A stretch of 64,000 nt of DNA from Hymenobacter volaticus (GCF_022921055.1 NZ_CP095062.1:266359-330358); one strand, 5' to 3'; numbered from the stretch's first letter, positions 18,661 to 30,544 are shown. Notes: generated from the sequence alone by a model not told the origin. Translations and numbers: made by a program.

Positions 18661-19512
18661 ATGAATTCGCCTGCTACCATCGCCTGCTTTGGAGACCTTC
18701 TGTGGGACATGCTGCCAACCGGCCGGCGGCCCGCTGGTGATGCCCTGCGTATGGCCTTGCATTTGCAGCGGATTGGTCAACCGGTGCAGCTCATCAGCGC
18801 TGTTGGCGACGACGAATTGGGCCGCGAACTGCTTGCCTGCTGCACCGACCAAGGCCTGGAAAACCACCTGATTCAGCAAAGCAAAACACACCTGACGGGC
18901 GTTGTTAAAACCACTCAGCACCACGGCCGCGCGGCCAGTTGGAAGATAGTTGAGCCCGTCGCCTGGGATTATATTCAATGCTCGGCAGCGGCTCGCACGG
19001 CGGTTCAGCAGGCCCGGATACTGGTCTATAGTTCGTTGGTGACCCGCAATTTCACTTCGCGGGAAACGCTCTACCGGCTGCTACTCGACGCCCCATTCAA
19101 GGTATTTGATGTGAACCTGCGGCCCCAGCACTACAGCCGCGAAGTAGTGAAGTACCTGTTGCAGCAGGCCGATTTAGTGAAGCTGGAACAGCACGAGCTA
19201 ACGGAGATTATAGGGTGGTTTGGCCAACCTGCTGAGCCCACTACTGCGCTCCCCTGGCTGGCCGGGCGATTCGGGTTGCAAGCCATTTGCCTGATGCAGA
19301 AAATGGGTGGTGCTCTCCTGTGGACTAACCACGAACTCTTTACCTGTCCGCCAGCAACTGGGCAGGATAAGCCATTCAACGGCGCCGCTTTTTTGGCCTC
19401 CTTACTCGACAATTGGTTGCAGCAGCACGGCCCCGCCGAGTGCTTGCGCCGCGCAAGTGCCGCCAGTGCTCCACTAGTGCAAATAGAGCATTGCTTTACT
19501 TCCTCTGGCTGA
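18661..19512 (+). CDS. PfkB-family sugar kinase-like protein, probably inactive
   Basis: This 283-residue protein starts at ATG 18661 (a GTG at 18643 is also possible). The fold is recognisable: CFGDLLWDMLP at the start, AVGDDELGRELL, and FDVNLRPQHYS. The key site is degraded. Where fructokinase-like proteins have DTVGAGDAF, this has DKPFNGAAF, so the catalytic Asp is Ala and the GAGD anion hole is lost. The N-terminal GG motif is also altered (PAGDALRMALHL). A frameshift does not explain it, because the frame is intact on both sides. It lies between the sensor and SusC and could have a binding or regulatory role instead of phosphorylation. Confidence 0.8.
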   Translation: MNSPATIACFGDLLWDMLPTGRRPAGDALRMALHLQRIGQPVQLISAVGDDELGRELLACCTDQGLENHLIQQSKTHLTGVVKTTQHHGRAASWKIVEPVAWDYIQCSAAARTAVQQARILVYSSLVTRNFTSRETLYRLLLDAPFKVFDVNLRPQHYSREVVKYLLQQADLVKLEQHELTEIIGWFGQPAEPTTALPWLAGRFGLQAICLMQKMGGALLWTNHELFTCPPATGQDKPFNGAAFLASLLDNWLQQHGPAECLRRASAASAPLVQIEHCFTSSG

Positions 19513-19623
19513 TGCCTGTCAGCTCGCAACCTTGCCATTTCTGTGACTGGCTTGAGCAATGATCTGGCAGTGCCTCAAGCTAACCAAGACGTCCTTTCTT
19601 CCTTCCCACTAGCTCTGAGTACC

Positions 19624-22600
19624 ATGCAAAAATTTACCCACCTGCTGCTCCCTGCGGCTCTAGCCCTTTCTCTTTCGGCGCAGGCCCAAACCCGACAAAT
19701 AACGGGTACCGTGCTGAGTGCCACCGACAAAACGCCCCTGCCGGGCGTGTCAGTCATTATTAAAGGCACTACCACTGGTACCTCTACCGATACTAATGGT
19801 AAGTTCACGCTGCCAGTAGCAGCCGGCAACGACCAAGTGTTGATTTTCTCTTTCATCGGGTTCGAGCCAACCGAAGTGCGCGTTGGCAGCGGCTCGGTGG
19901 TAGAACCTGTGCAGCTGAAAGAAAAAACCACCGAACTCGATGATGTAGTAGTAGTTGGGTACGGGACGCAGCGTAAGCGCGATGTAACCGGTTCGGTGGC
20001 TTCCATTTCCGCTGAGCAGGTAGCTGAAACGCCCATTGCTCGCGCCGACCAGATTTTGCAGGGCCGCGTGAGTGGGGTGCAGGTAACCCAAACCAACTCC
20101 GAGCCCGGCGGCAACGTCTCTATCCGTATTCGCGGCACCAACTCTATCAATACTGGCAACGAGCCGCTGTTTGTGGTGGACGGTTTCCCCGGCGGTGGCG
20201 ACTTGAACTCCATCAACCCCTCGGATATCGAGTCGGTGGAGATTCTGAAAGATGCGTCGGCCACGGCTATTTATGGCTCGCGCGGCGCCAACGGCGTGGT
20301 GCTTATCACCACCAAAAAAGGCAAAGCCGGCCGTAATGCTATCAATTTCGAGGCTTATACGGGGGTGCAAGTGGTGCGCAATAAGTACGAGCTGATGAAT
20401 GCTCCCGAGTTTGCCGCTTACCTCAACGATGTGCAAACCCAAGGCAACGAAGGCTCTGCCAACCCGCTGCCGCTGCCCTACACGCAAGAGCAGATTGACG
20501 CTATGGGTGAGGGTACCAACTGGCAAGAGGAAATTCTGCGGCCGGCCCGAATGAGCAACTATCAGCTCAGTTTTAACGGCGGCAACGAAGAAACTCGGTA
20601 CAATCTGAGCTTCAACTATTTCGACCAAGACGGCATCATCCTGAACTCAGGCTTCAAGCGAGGTACTATTCGCCTGAACCTGGACCGTAAAATCAGCCGC
20701 AAGCTGAGCTTCAGCTTGTCGAGCCAGATTGCGGGTACTTTGGAGAAACGGGCGCTGGTTAATTCCCAGGGCGGTAGCTTCGGCGGCGTGCTGCTCGATG
20801 CACTGCGCATCAGTCCTGTGGTGCCTGTGCGTGATGAATTCGGCAACTACACGTACTCTAATAGTCCACTGCCTTACGTGGAAGATTTGGGCAACCCGGT
20901 GGCGTATGCCAACAAAACCAAGGACAACCGGACCACGGGCCGCGGGCTGTTCAACGTGGCCGGCAACTACGAGCTGCTGGAAGGATTGACCTTGCGCGTG
21001 ACGGCGGGCCTCGACTACCGCACCACGCAGAGCGACGTGTACCGGCCCTCCGATGTATTCTTGGGTCGCCTCAACAACGGCTCGGCCTCTCGTGGGGAAA
21101 CCAACCGTTACAGCTGGCTTAATGAAAACACGCTTACCTACGACCGGAAGCTCAACGAAAACAATGCTCTGAATGTTGTCGGGGGTCTGACCTTCCAGAA
21201 GTACTACGGCAACGACTTCGGGGCCTCAGCCAACAACTTCTTTACCAACACGCTGGGCTCCGACAACCTGGCATTGGGGGCCAATATTCTGACGCCAAGC
21301 TCGGGTCGCTACACCAACTCGCTGGCTTCATATTTCGGGCGGGTCAACTATCGCTTGTTTGAGAAATACTTGTTCACGTTCACGATGCGGGCCGACGGTT
21401 CCTCGCGCTTCGGCCGCAACAACAAGTGGGGCTATTTTCCCTCTGCTGCCTTCGCCTACCGCCTCATCGACGAGCCGTTTATGAAAGGTGTTAGCTTCCT
21501 GAGCGACTTGAAGTTGCGCCTCGGCTACGGCGTGACTGGCAACCAGGAAATCAGCAACTACCAGTCGTTGGCCCGCTACGACGTGGGCAGTTACGCTTCG
21601 GGCAGCAACCGTTTGGTGGGTTTGGTGCCGCTCAACATTGTGAATCCAGACTTGCGCTGGGAATCCACAGCGGCCAGCAACGTGGGCGTGGACGTGGCTT
21701 TCTTGCAAAACCGCATTTCCATCACAGCAGATGCCTATTACAAGAAAACCACCGACTTGCTGCTGCAAGTATCGACGCCGCGCACCACGGGCTACAACAG
21801 CATTTACTTGAATGCAGGTAGCGTGCAAAACAAAGGCGTCGAGTTTGCGCTCAACACCACCAATTTCGACGGCGAGAAGTTTTCGTGGAACACCAACCTG
21901 AACATTTCCTTTAACCGCAACAAAGTGCTGGACCTCAACGGCGAGTACGAGCGGTTTGTAGGCAGCTCCAGTTCTAGCTTGTTTGTGGGCTCGGGCCTAG
22001 GCCAGACCAGCATTTTGCGGATTGGGGAGCCGATTGGCTCGTTCTATGGCTACGAGTTTGATGGGCTCTGGCAGTCGGCCGAGGAAATCCGCAACAGCGG
22101 CACTAAAACCGTGGTACGCCCCGGCGACCCGCGCTACCGCGACCTGAATGGCGACGGCTCTATCACGGCCGCCGACCGTACCATCATTGGGCGGGCCCAA
22201 CCCGACTTCATCTACGGCGTCACCAACGGCTTCAAGTACGGCAACTTCAACCTAAGCGTGTTTATTCAGGGGTGCAGGGCACCGACGTACTCAACCTGAA
22301 CCGCTACGAGCTGGAATCGGGCTTAACGGCCACCAACAAGTTGAAAACGGTGGTTGACCGCTGGACGCCCACCAACACCGACACCAACATTCCAAGGGCG
22401 GGCAGCACCATCCGCCGCTCCACCGGCATCGTGAACGACGTGCTGGAAGACGGCAGCTTCGTGCGCCTGAAAACGGTGACGCTAGGTTACACTTTGCCTA
22501 AGTTCAGCAAGGTTATCAAGTCGGCCAACGTGTACGTGACGGCGCAAAACCTGGTGACCTGGACCGATTATTCCGGCTACGACCCCGAAGTCAACTCGTT

Positions 22601-22688
22601 CGGGTCCGATAACCTGAGCTTGAACACCGACTACAACGCCTTCCCGAGCACCCGCACCTTCATTGCCGGCCTGAGACTAGGCTTCTAG
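19624..22688 (+). CDS. susC: SusC/RagA family TonB-dependent outer-membrane transporter (frameshifted)
   Basis: Joined, this is a 1021-residue outer-membrane porin that imports oligosaccharides with its SusD partner. It has a signal peptide (MQKFTHLLLPAALALSLSAQAQ region), a carboxypeptidase-like N-terminal domain (residues 25-110), the plug segment DVVVVGYGTQRKRDVTGSV and a 22-strand barrel. The frame breaks at GGGG 22269-22272; one additional G gives SVFIQGVQGTDVLNLN and continues to the C-terminal barrel strand ending in GLRLGF. I start at ATG 19624, since the upstream in-frame Met adds 27 residues before the signal peptide. Confidence 0.93.
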
Positions 22689-22719
22689 TCGGCGCCCCCA
22701 CTTTCCCACCTGACTCCCG

Positions 22720-24137
22720 ATGAAAAAATATACCATCCTGCTGGGCTTGGCGATGCTGAGTCTCTCTTCCTGCGAGAAATTCCTGGAGGAAAAGCCCTAC
22801 GATTTTATTGCCGCCGAAAACTTCTACAAAAGTGAAGGCGACGCCGTGGCTGGCCTCAACGGCGTGTTTAACGCTCTGTTGCCCCAAACCTATTTCGGCC
22901 GCACCGGCTGGCAAATCACGGAGCTACCCGCCGACCTGATTCGGGTAGGGTCTAGCACCGACGAGCGGGCCCAACTTTCGCGCTTCACCTACACGTCCAC
23001 CAACACCGAAATCAACAGCTGGTGGACCAACACGTACCGGATGATCAACCGGGCCAACGACGTTATCGAGAAAGTGCCGAGCGTGAGCATGGACGAAGCG
23101 CGCCGCAACAACATCGAGGGCAATGCACGGTTCCTGCGGGCCATGGGCTATTTCGACTTGGTGCGCTGCTTCGGCGACGTGCCTTTGGTGCTGGCCACCG
23201 TAAAAGGTCCCTCCGACGACATCCGGCCACCCCGCGCCCCGCTAGCGCAGGTCTACGACCAAATTATTACGGACTTGCAGTTTGCTGAAGCGAATTGCTT
23301 GCCCGAAAACCAGATACCCGCCGGCGAAAAAGGCCGGGTATCGAGCGGGGCCGCTACCGCCCTGCTGGCGAAAGTGTACCTGACCCGCGCCAGCAGTTCT
23401 GCCGCGCAAGGCACCGACAATCAGAATGCCCTCAGTGCTTGCAACAAGATTATCGGGTCCAACACCTACCGCCTACTGCCGGTGTACGGCGACGTATTCG
23501 ACCCGGACAAGGAGAACGGCCCCGAACACATCTTCTCGATTCAGTTTGACTTGCCTCCGAACACGGGCAGCATCATTGTGCGGCAATTTTTGCCTTCGCA
23601 GCTCAGCGGCCTCGGCACGTTCACGGTAGAAGATGCCTTCGTGGCTTCCTATGCCGCCACCGACGTGCGCCGGGCCTGGAACATTAGCAACCAAGCCGGC
23701 TCGACCACCTTGCCGCGCTACTACTTTAACAAGTTTCGTGATTCCAAGCGCATCGTCAACGATTCTCGGGTCAATTACTTGATCACGCGTTATGCCGACG
23801 TGCTGCTCATGCAGTCGGAGGCGCTTAACAATTTGAACGCCAACGACGCTACCAAATATCAGGGCATCAACGCCGTGCGGACTCGCGCGGGCTTGGCCCC
23901 TTGACAGGCACCACTACCAGGGATGCCTTCGTGGATTTGCTGGTGAGGGAGCGTGCTTGGGAATTGTGCCAAGAAGGCCACCGCTGGTTTGATTTGGTGC
24001 GGTTCAAGCGGTTGCGCCAAGCCGTGCAAGCCAGCACGCCTACGCGCGTAGTCGACGACAAGTACTACTTGTTCCCGATACCACAGCCTGAGTTGCTGCT
24101 GAACCAGAACCTGACCCAAAACCCCGGTCATATTTAA
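22720..24137 (+). CDS. susD: SusD/RagB family surface glycan-binding lipoprotein (frameshifted)
   Basis: Joined, this is a 472-residue protein with a lipoprotein signal (SLSSC, Cys at about 18), followed by the SusD start EKFLEEKPYDFIAAENFY, TPR-like helices (MINRANDVIEKV, ARFLRAMGYFDLVR) and the C-terminal RERAWELCQEGHRWFDLVRF signature. The frame breaks at CCCC 23897-23900; one added C restores GLAPLTGTTTRDAF. It binds glycan at the cell surface with SusC. It starts 31 bp after SusC and overlaps the next gene by one base. Confidence 0.93.
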
Positions 24138-25336
24138 TGGGTGCCGTTAGCAAATGGCCCGTTAGGTTCCTGGTTTGGATTCTGATGGCCGCAACCGGAG
24201 CCGCGCAAGCGACTCCGGCTCAGCCCTTCCTGCTGCTCGATGGCGCCAAGATGGCCGCCTACAAAACTGCTTACAAGCGCGGGGGCAAGCAGGAAACGCA
24301 GCAAGTTAAGTCCCTGCTTGGGCAAGCCGACCAAGCGCTAGAGCACGAGCTATACACTATAACCACCAAAACGAAGCTGCCCCCTAGCGGCGACAAGCAC
24401 GACTTCATGTCGCAGGCGCCCTACTTCTGGCCCGACCCCAACAAGCCCGATGGCAAGCCCTACATCCAAAAAGATGGGTTGGTGAATCCGGAGGCGAAAG
24501 CCATGAAAGATGATGCCAACCTAGCCGGCGTGTGCAAGGATGTGAAGACGTTGGCCTTAGCGTATTACTTCTCTGGCGACGCCAAGTACGCAACCAAGGC
24601 CAGCCAGCAGCTGCGTACCTTTTTCCTGGACCCGGCCACCCGCATGAACCCGAACTTGAACTTCGGGCAAGGCATTCCCGGCACGACCGACGGCCGCAGC
24701 TACGGCATCATTCAGACGCGCCATTTGGTGGAAATCCCGGAGGCACTTGCCTTGCTTGACGGTAGCACCAGTGTGGACGCAAAGCTAATATCCGGCCTGA
24801 AAACCTGGTTCGGTCAGTACATGGAGTGGCTGACCACTAGCAAGCTCGGCCAAGCCGAAGGCAACAACAAAAACAACCACGGCACATTCTACGATTTACA
24901 AGTGGTGGATTTTGCTTTGTTTGTCGGCAACAAAGCCTTGGCTCGCCGCACCATTGAAAGCCAGACGTTGCCACGCGTGACCGTACAATTTGCTCCCGAC
25001 GGGTCGCAGCCGCTGGAACTCGACCGTACCCGGCCCTGGAATTATACCTCCATGAATCTGCAAGGGTGGGTACAGCTGGCCGTTTTGGCCCGGCACGTCG
25101 GCATAGACTTATGGAACTACAGCACGCCCGATGGCCGCGGCCTTCGCAAAGCGGTGACGTGGTTGCAACCGTATTTGCTGCGGGAAAAGCAGCTAGAACG
25201 CGCCGACGTTACGCCAACTTCCAACGAAACGGCCCTGATGCTTTACCAACGGGCAGCGCAAGAGTATTCCTCGTTAAATGCCTCGCAAATACTGGCTTTG
25301 TACCCTGATTTTCAGGCAGCGCCTTGGGCTATCTGA
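24137..25336 (+). CDS. Secreted alginate-lyase-family protein (first copy)
   Basis: This 399-residue protein has a signal peptide (about 1-25) and an alpha/alpha toroid of the alginate_lyase family (PF05426-like). Diagnostic segments are DFMSQAPYFWPDP near the start, RMNPNLNFGQ, YGIIQTRHLVEIPEAL, and NNKNNHGTFYDLQ, where the Asn-His pair is a usual catalytic position. It begins within the stop codon of SusD, so translation is coupled. The family contains alginate and glucuronan lyases; in this cluster the substrate is more likely a pectic or other uronate-containing chain. It resembles the second copy at 28016, but only moderately. Confidence 0.82.
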   Translation: MGAVSKWPVRFLVWILMAATGAAQATPAQPFLLLDGAKMAAYKTAYKRGGKQETQQVKSLLGQADQALEHELYTITTKTKLPPSGDKHDFMSQAPYFWPDPNKPDGKPYIQKDGLVNPEAKAMKDDANLAGVCKDVKTLALAYYFSGDAKYATKASQQLRTFFLDPATRMNPNLNFGQGIPGTTDGRSYGIIQTRHLVEIPEALALLDGSTSVDAKLISGLKTWFGQYMEWLTTSKLGQAEGNNKNNHGTFYDLQVVDFALFVGNKALARRTIESQTLPRVTVQFAPDGSQPLELDRTRPWNYTSMNLQGWVQLAVLARHVGIDLWNYSTPDGRGLRKAVTWLQPYLLREKQLERADVTPTSNETALMLYQRAAQEYSSLNASQILALYPDFQAAPWAI

Positions 25337-25453
25337 AGTCCTTGCTAGTCGAAAATCAAATACTAGAACACATCAAATCATCGGCTGTCTGGCTTTACTT
25401 CGGCGTGAAAGCGCAAGGATATGGCCCGACAACCGAACTGGACAGATAGTACT

Positions 25454-27921
25454 GTGTTGAAAACCAAACTGATTGCCGCTCTGCTCGTTGCACTAGCAAG
25501 TGTAGCTCCCGCCTTCGCTCAGCGCTTCACGCGCCTGACCACCGGTTGGGAGTACGTGCAGCAGGACTTGGGTGGCGTATGGGAAGCTGTACGGCCCGTA
25601 GGCGCCGGCAACCCCGAGAGTGTGCCGCTGTGGGAAACCGTAACGCTGCCCCACTGCTTCAACGCCCGCGACGCCGTGGATCCTAGTGCTAACTATTACC
25701 AGGGCCCTGGCTGGTACCGCACCCAACTGGACGTGCAGAACCCCTACACCAACGGCCGGACCCGTCTGCATTTCGAAGGCGCGGGCCAGAAAACCGACGT
25801 GTACCTCTACACCACCAAAGTGGGCAGCCACGTTGGCGGTTACGACGAGTGGACCGTGGACCTCACCCAAGCCATAGCCGACTTTCAAAAAACGGCGGCT
25901 TACAAAGAGCAGTTCAAGGGTAAAATCCCAATCAGCATCCGCTGCGACAATTCGCGCGACCTGGAGATGATACCCTCCAATCTATCGGATTTCAATGTGT
26001 ATGGAGGCTTGTACCGCTACCTGAACTTGGAGTACTTGCCAGCTGTGTCGGTGGAATGCTTATCGGTGAAGGCTGAGGTAGATGCCGCGGGCAAAGCGGG
26101 CTCGTTGGCACTGAAAGCGAGCTTCCTTCCGATTGCAGCACCCAACATAGCGCCGGTTCCGGTGGTGGTTCGGTTGCTGGACCCGCGGGGTAAGCAAGTC
26201 GGCAAATACCTAGGTAAGCTTCCTGTATCAGCAGAGGAAGTGGAGGTGCATCAATTTGCGGTGAAGAACCCGCAGCTGTGGTCGCCGGAACGGCCGCAGC
26301 TCTATACCGTGGCCGTCACGGTGGGTACTGGTTTGCAGGCGTATCAGCGGCAGGAGAAAGTAGGGTTTCGGCACGCCAATTTCGTGGAGAAAGGACCGTT
26401 CAAGCTTAACGGTCAGCGCCTGTTGCTGCGCGGCACGCACCGCCACGAAGACCACGCCGGCGTGGCCGCCGCCATGACCGAACCCATGATTCGGCAGGAG
26501 ATGGTGATGATGAAGCAGATGGGGGTCAACTTCATCCGGTTGGGTCATTACCAACAGTCGCGCATCGTGCTCAACCTCTGCGACTCGCTCGGGATACTGG
26601 TGTGGGAGGAAATTCCGTGGTGCCGCGGCGGGCTCGGCGGTCCGGCGTACCAAGCGCAGGCCAAGCGCATGCTCACCAACATGGTGCAGCAGCATTACAA
26701 CCACCCAAGCATCATCATTTGGGGCCTAGGCAATGAAAACGACTGGCCCGGTGACTTTCCCGAGTTCGACAAGCAAAAGATCCGAGCCTTCATGACCGAA
26801 CTCAACGACTTGTCGCACCAACTGGACCGCTCGCGCTACACCGCCATCCGCCGCTGCGACTTCTGCAAAGACATTGTGGACGTGTATTCGCCCTCGATCT
26901 GGGCCGGCTGGTACCGCGGCATCTACACCGACTACAAGGAAGCCACCGAGAAAGAATTTCAAGGAGTGAAGCGCTTGCTGCACGTGGAATGGGCGGCGAC
27001 AGCCACGCCGGCCGACATTCCGAAAACCCCGATAATGCGCTGGCAGAAATCACGGCCAGCAAAGAAGCTGATGAGCGAGCTGGCGACGCCTCCCTGTTTG
27101 GCGGCAGTGCCCGCGTCTCCAAAGACGGCGACTGGAGCGAAAGCTACCTCTGCAATCTAGTAGACTGGCACCTCAAAGAGCAGGAAACGATGCCCTGGCT
27201 AAGCGGCACCGCCTACTGGCCCTTCAAGGATTTCTCTACGCCCGTACGCCCCGACAACCCCATTCCCTACATGAACCAGAAGGGTGTGGTCGAGCGTGAC
27301 TTTACGCCCAAGGAGGCGTACTATGTGTTTCAGTCGTATTGGACCACAACGCCCATGGTGCACCTCTACGGGCACTCTTGGCCGGTGCGTTGGGGCTCAG
27401 AAGGCGAGCTGAAAATGGTGAAAGTGTACTCGAACTGTGCCGAAGCTGAACTGTTCGTGAACGGCAAAAGCTACGGCGTGAAAAAGCGCGACAGCCAAGA
27501 CTTCCCGGCGGCAGGCCTGCATTGGAACGTCCCCTTTGTGACCGGTGAAAACCAACTGCGCGTGGTGGCCCGCCAAGGCAAACAGGCCGTGCAGGACAAC
27601 ATCAGCTTCCGCTACCAAACCCAAAAATGGGGCAAGCCTACTAAGCTTACGTTGCAAAAAGTAGCTGAAGCCAACGGCCTAACCACGGTGGAAGTGAAGC
27701 TGTTCGATGCCGAAGGCGTGCCGTGCTTAGATGCGGCCAATTGGGTGGAATTTTCATTAGCCGGGGCGGGCAAGCTGCTCGACGATTTGGGCACGAGTAG
27801 CGGCTCCCGCAAAGTGCAGGTCTACAACGGCCGGGCTATCATTCGGCTGGCGGCGCAGCCCGGCAAAACGGCCGTGGCGGTGCAGTCGCCGGGGCTGGAA
27901 ACGGCTTTGTTGACGCTGTGA
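25454..27921 (+). CDS. Secreted GH2 family glycoside hydrolase (frameshifted)
   Basis: Joined, this is an 822-residue enzyme of the beta-galactosidase/glucuronidase/mannosidase superfamily. A signal peptide is followed by a sugar-binding jelly-roll (WYRTQLDV, GGYDEWTVDLT), an Ig-like domain, the TIM barrel with WGLGNENDW (acid/base Glu428) and HVEWGGD (nucleophile Glu512), then an extended C-terminal Ig-like region. The frame breaks at GGG 26991-26993, one residue past the nucleophile; an added G gives the expected WGGDSHAGRHSE. I prefer the GTG at 25454 as start because the signal peptide begins there; an in-frame ATG at 25421 adds polar residues. The exact sugar specificity is not readable. 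Confidence 0.88.
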
Positions 27922-28015
27922 AAAGGCAGCATTAGGGAGCGGTGTAGCTAAGTGGCACGGCTCTACACCAGTTAAGAAAACCATGACAACCAATTTGGTT
28001 TGCTAGTCATTTCCA

Positions 28016-29190
28016 ATGAATCGAAAGACGCTTTATCTCGTGTTGCTCTTGCTTGCGTCCTTTCTAAGCGAAGCACGGCGCCCGGACCGCAAGCTGGAGC
28101 GGCAGGCGGCAGAGATACTGCGGGCGCAGGTACTGGCGCAGGCTGCTTGGGCGCTGCAGCAAGCACCCGTCACGGTGACGAGCAGCACCAGTGCGCGTAG
28201 TGCCGGCGGCCCCCACGACTTCTTTTCTGAAGGTGACTACTGGTGGCCCGATCCCGCTAACCCTACTGGGCCTTACATCCAGCGCGACGGCCTCACCAAC
28301 CCCGATAACTTCGTGGCGCACCGGCAAGCAATGATTCGTTTTAGTCGCATCATCGGTGCGCTGGCTTCTGCTTATCAGCTTACCCATGATGCGCAGTACG
28401 CGCGGCATGCCTTGGTGCATTTGCGGGCTTGGTTTACGGACCCGGCTACGCGGATGAACCCGTCGTTGCAGTATGCGCAGGCTATAATGGGGCGCTTTAC
28501 GGGGCGCGGCATTGGCATCATCGACACCATCCAGCTGCTGGAAGTGGCGCAAGGTGTGTTGGTGTTTGAACAAGCCAAGGGTATTAACCGTCAAGATGTA
28601 ACGAGTATCAAGGACTGGTTTGCGCAGTACCTCACTTGGCTTACGACGCACCAATACGGCAAAGACGAAATGAATGCTGCCAACAATCACGGCACCTGTT
28701 GGGTGATGCAGGTGGCCGCTTTTGCCCGACTCACAGGCAACCAAGAACTGTTGACCTTCTGCCGGGAGCGGTACAAAACCGTGCTCCTGCCCACCCAAAT
28801 GGCCGCCGACGGTTCTTTCCCTCTGGAGACCAAACGCACTAAACCATACGGCTACTCGCTGTTCAACCTGGATGCCATGGCCATGATCTGCCAGATTCTG
28901 AGCGACAAGCGCGAAAACCTTTGGGCTTACCAAACCACTGATGGGCGCAGCATCCGCCGGGGCATCGAGTATCTGTATCCTTATGTGGCCGACAAGCAGA
29001 AGTGGCCTTTCGCCAAAGATGTGATGTACTGGGACAGCTGGCCGGTAGCGCAGCCCTTTCTGGTGATGGGAGCCGTGCAGTTTGGCAACAAAGACTGGTT
29101 TGCCACTTGGCAGCGCCTAGAACACGCCCCGAGGTGGAAGAAGTGATTCGTAATCTGCCCGTCCGTAACCCCCTCATCTGGCTGAACTAG
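28016..29190 (+). CDS. Secreted alginate-lyase-family protein (second copy, frameshifted near end)
   Basis: An approximately 391-residue protein with signal peptide and the same toroid family as the gene at 24137. It shares PHDFFSEGDYWWPDP, RMNPSLQYAQAI, NNHGTCWVMQ and FPLETKRTKPYGYSLFN. At CCCC 29127-29130 the visible frame ends early in WKK; one additional C extends it through EVEEVIRNLPVRNPLIWLN, which is like normal family C-termini, to the stop at 29190. Two different members of this family in one cluster suggest division of labour between chain ends, linkages or polymers. Confidence 0.82.
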
Positions 29191-29259
29191 TTGGTTGATT
29201 TCTCTTTTCTATCCGCTCCCGGTTTCTCCGCAGGAGCTACACTCTCAGAGCAAGCTGCA

Positions 29260-30480
29260 ATGAAAACCATACGCATCGGCTTAGCCTTAGCACTATTGTC
29301 CACCCAAGCACTGGGCCAAGCGGCGCTGCCCAAAAAAACCATAAGACTGGCCGAAACACAGGCTGCTCTTTTGCTAGAACAGGTACCGCAGGCCGCGCAA
29401 GCGAAGCCCGCAGCGGCCGGCAAACCCGCGCTGGTGTCGCCACGCACGCTCACGCCCACCGGAGAACTGGTGCTAGTAGCATCGCGCGACTGGACCAGCG
29501 GCTTTTTCCCTGGCTATCTGTGGCTGCTAGCCGAAGCGACTGGTCAGGAAAAATGGCGCACGGCGGCCAAGACCTATACCGCCAATATCGAGCCCGAGAA
29601 AACCAATGCCACTACCCACGACATGGGATTTAAGGTGTATTGCAGCTTCGGGACCGGCTACCGCCTCACACAAGACGCTGCTTATCGGGACGTCATCTTG
29701 CAATCAGCGCGCACGCTGAGCACGCGCTTCAACCCGAAAGTAGGAGCACTGCGTTCTTGGGACCATCACCGCGAAACTTGGGGCTATCCGGTCATCATCG
29801 ACAACATGCTGAACCTGGAGTTGCTGTTTGCTGCTACCCGCATCTCCGGCGACTCCTCGTTCTACAAAATAGCCGTCAGCCACGCTAACACCACACTGCG
29901 CAACCACTTCCGGGCCGACTTCAGCTCTTACCACGTCGTCGACTACGACACGCTCACTGGCCTAGTAGTTAAGAAAAACACGCACCAAGGTTTCGCCGAC
30001 GAATCGGCGTGGGCGCGTGGGCAGGCGTGGGCCCTCTACGGGTATACCATGTGCTACCGCGAAACCAAAAACAAAGCCTACCTCACGCAGGCCGAGAACG
30101 TAGCCCGCTTCCTGCTCAACCACCCCAATCTGCCTAAAGACCTGATTCCATACTGGGACTTCAATGCCCCCTCTATTCCAAACGAACCGCGCGATGCGTC
30201 GGCCGCGGCCGTCATGGCCTCGGGCCTCTACGAGCTAAGCACCTACAGCCCCAACGGTGCCCTTTACCGTAGCAAAGCCGACAAGATCATGAGTAGCCTG
30301 ACCAAGCACTACACCGCCAAGCCCGGCGGCAGCCGTGGGTTTCTGCTGCTGCACAGCACCGGTTCCAAGCCCGCCAACAGCGAAGTAGACGTGCCGCTCA
30401 TCTACGCCGATTATTACTTTATGGAAGCCTTACTACGCCGCAAGACCCTCGGCCCGGTTAACAGTGTCTCGAAGCGCTAG
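29260..30480 (+). CDS. GH88 unsaturated glucuronyl/galacturonyl hydrolase
   Basis: This 406-residue enzyme has a signal peptide from ATG 29260 (MKTIRIGLALALLSTQALGQ), preferred over an in-frame TTG at 29191. The fold is an alpha/alpha barrel. The two catalytic Asp residues are in THDMGF (Asp121) and VIIDNMLNLELL (Asp181); the DESAWARGQAWALYG signature is present. GH88 enzymes remove the 4,5-unsaturated uronic acid that lyases leave at the non-reducing end. It fits directly after the two lyase-family genes and is a strong sign that the target polymer is a uronan. Confidence 0.9.
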   Translation: MKTIRIGLALALLSTQALGQAALPKKTIRLAETQAALLLEQVPQAAQAKPAAAGKPALVSPRTLTPTGELVLVASRDWTSGFFPGYLWLLAEATGQEKWRTAAKTYTANIEPEKTNATTHDMGFKVYCSFGTGYRLTQDAAYRDVILQSARTLSTRFNPKVGALRSWDHHRETWGYPVIIDNMLNLELLFAATRISGDSSFYKIAVSHANTTLRNHFRADFSSYHVVDYDTLTGLVVKKNTHQGFADESAWARGQAWALYGYTMCYRETKNKAYLTQAENVARFLLNHPNLPKDLIPYWDFNAPSIPNEPRDASAAAVMASGLYELSTYSPNGALYRSKADKIMSSLTKHYTAKPGGSRGFLLLHSTGSKPANSEVDVPLIYADYYFMEALLRRKTLGPVNSVSKR

Positions 30481-30544
30481 AAGTTATTTCGAATTACGGT
30501 TTTCGCCTTGCTTACTCTGCCGTGCTGGTTGCCTAACTATACTA

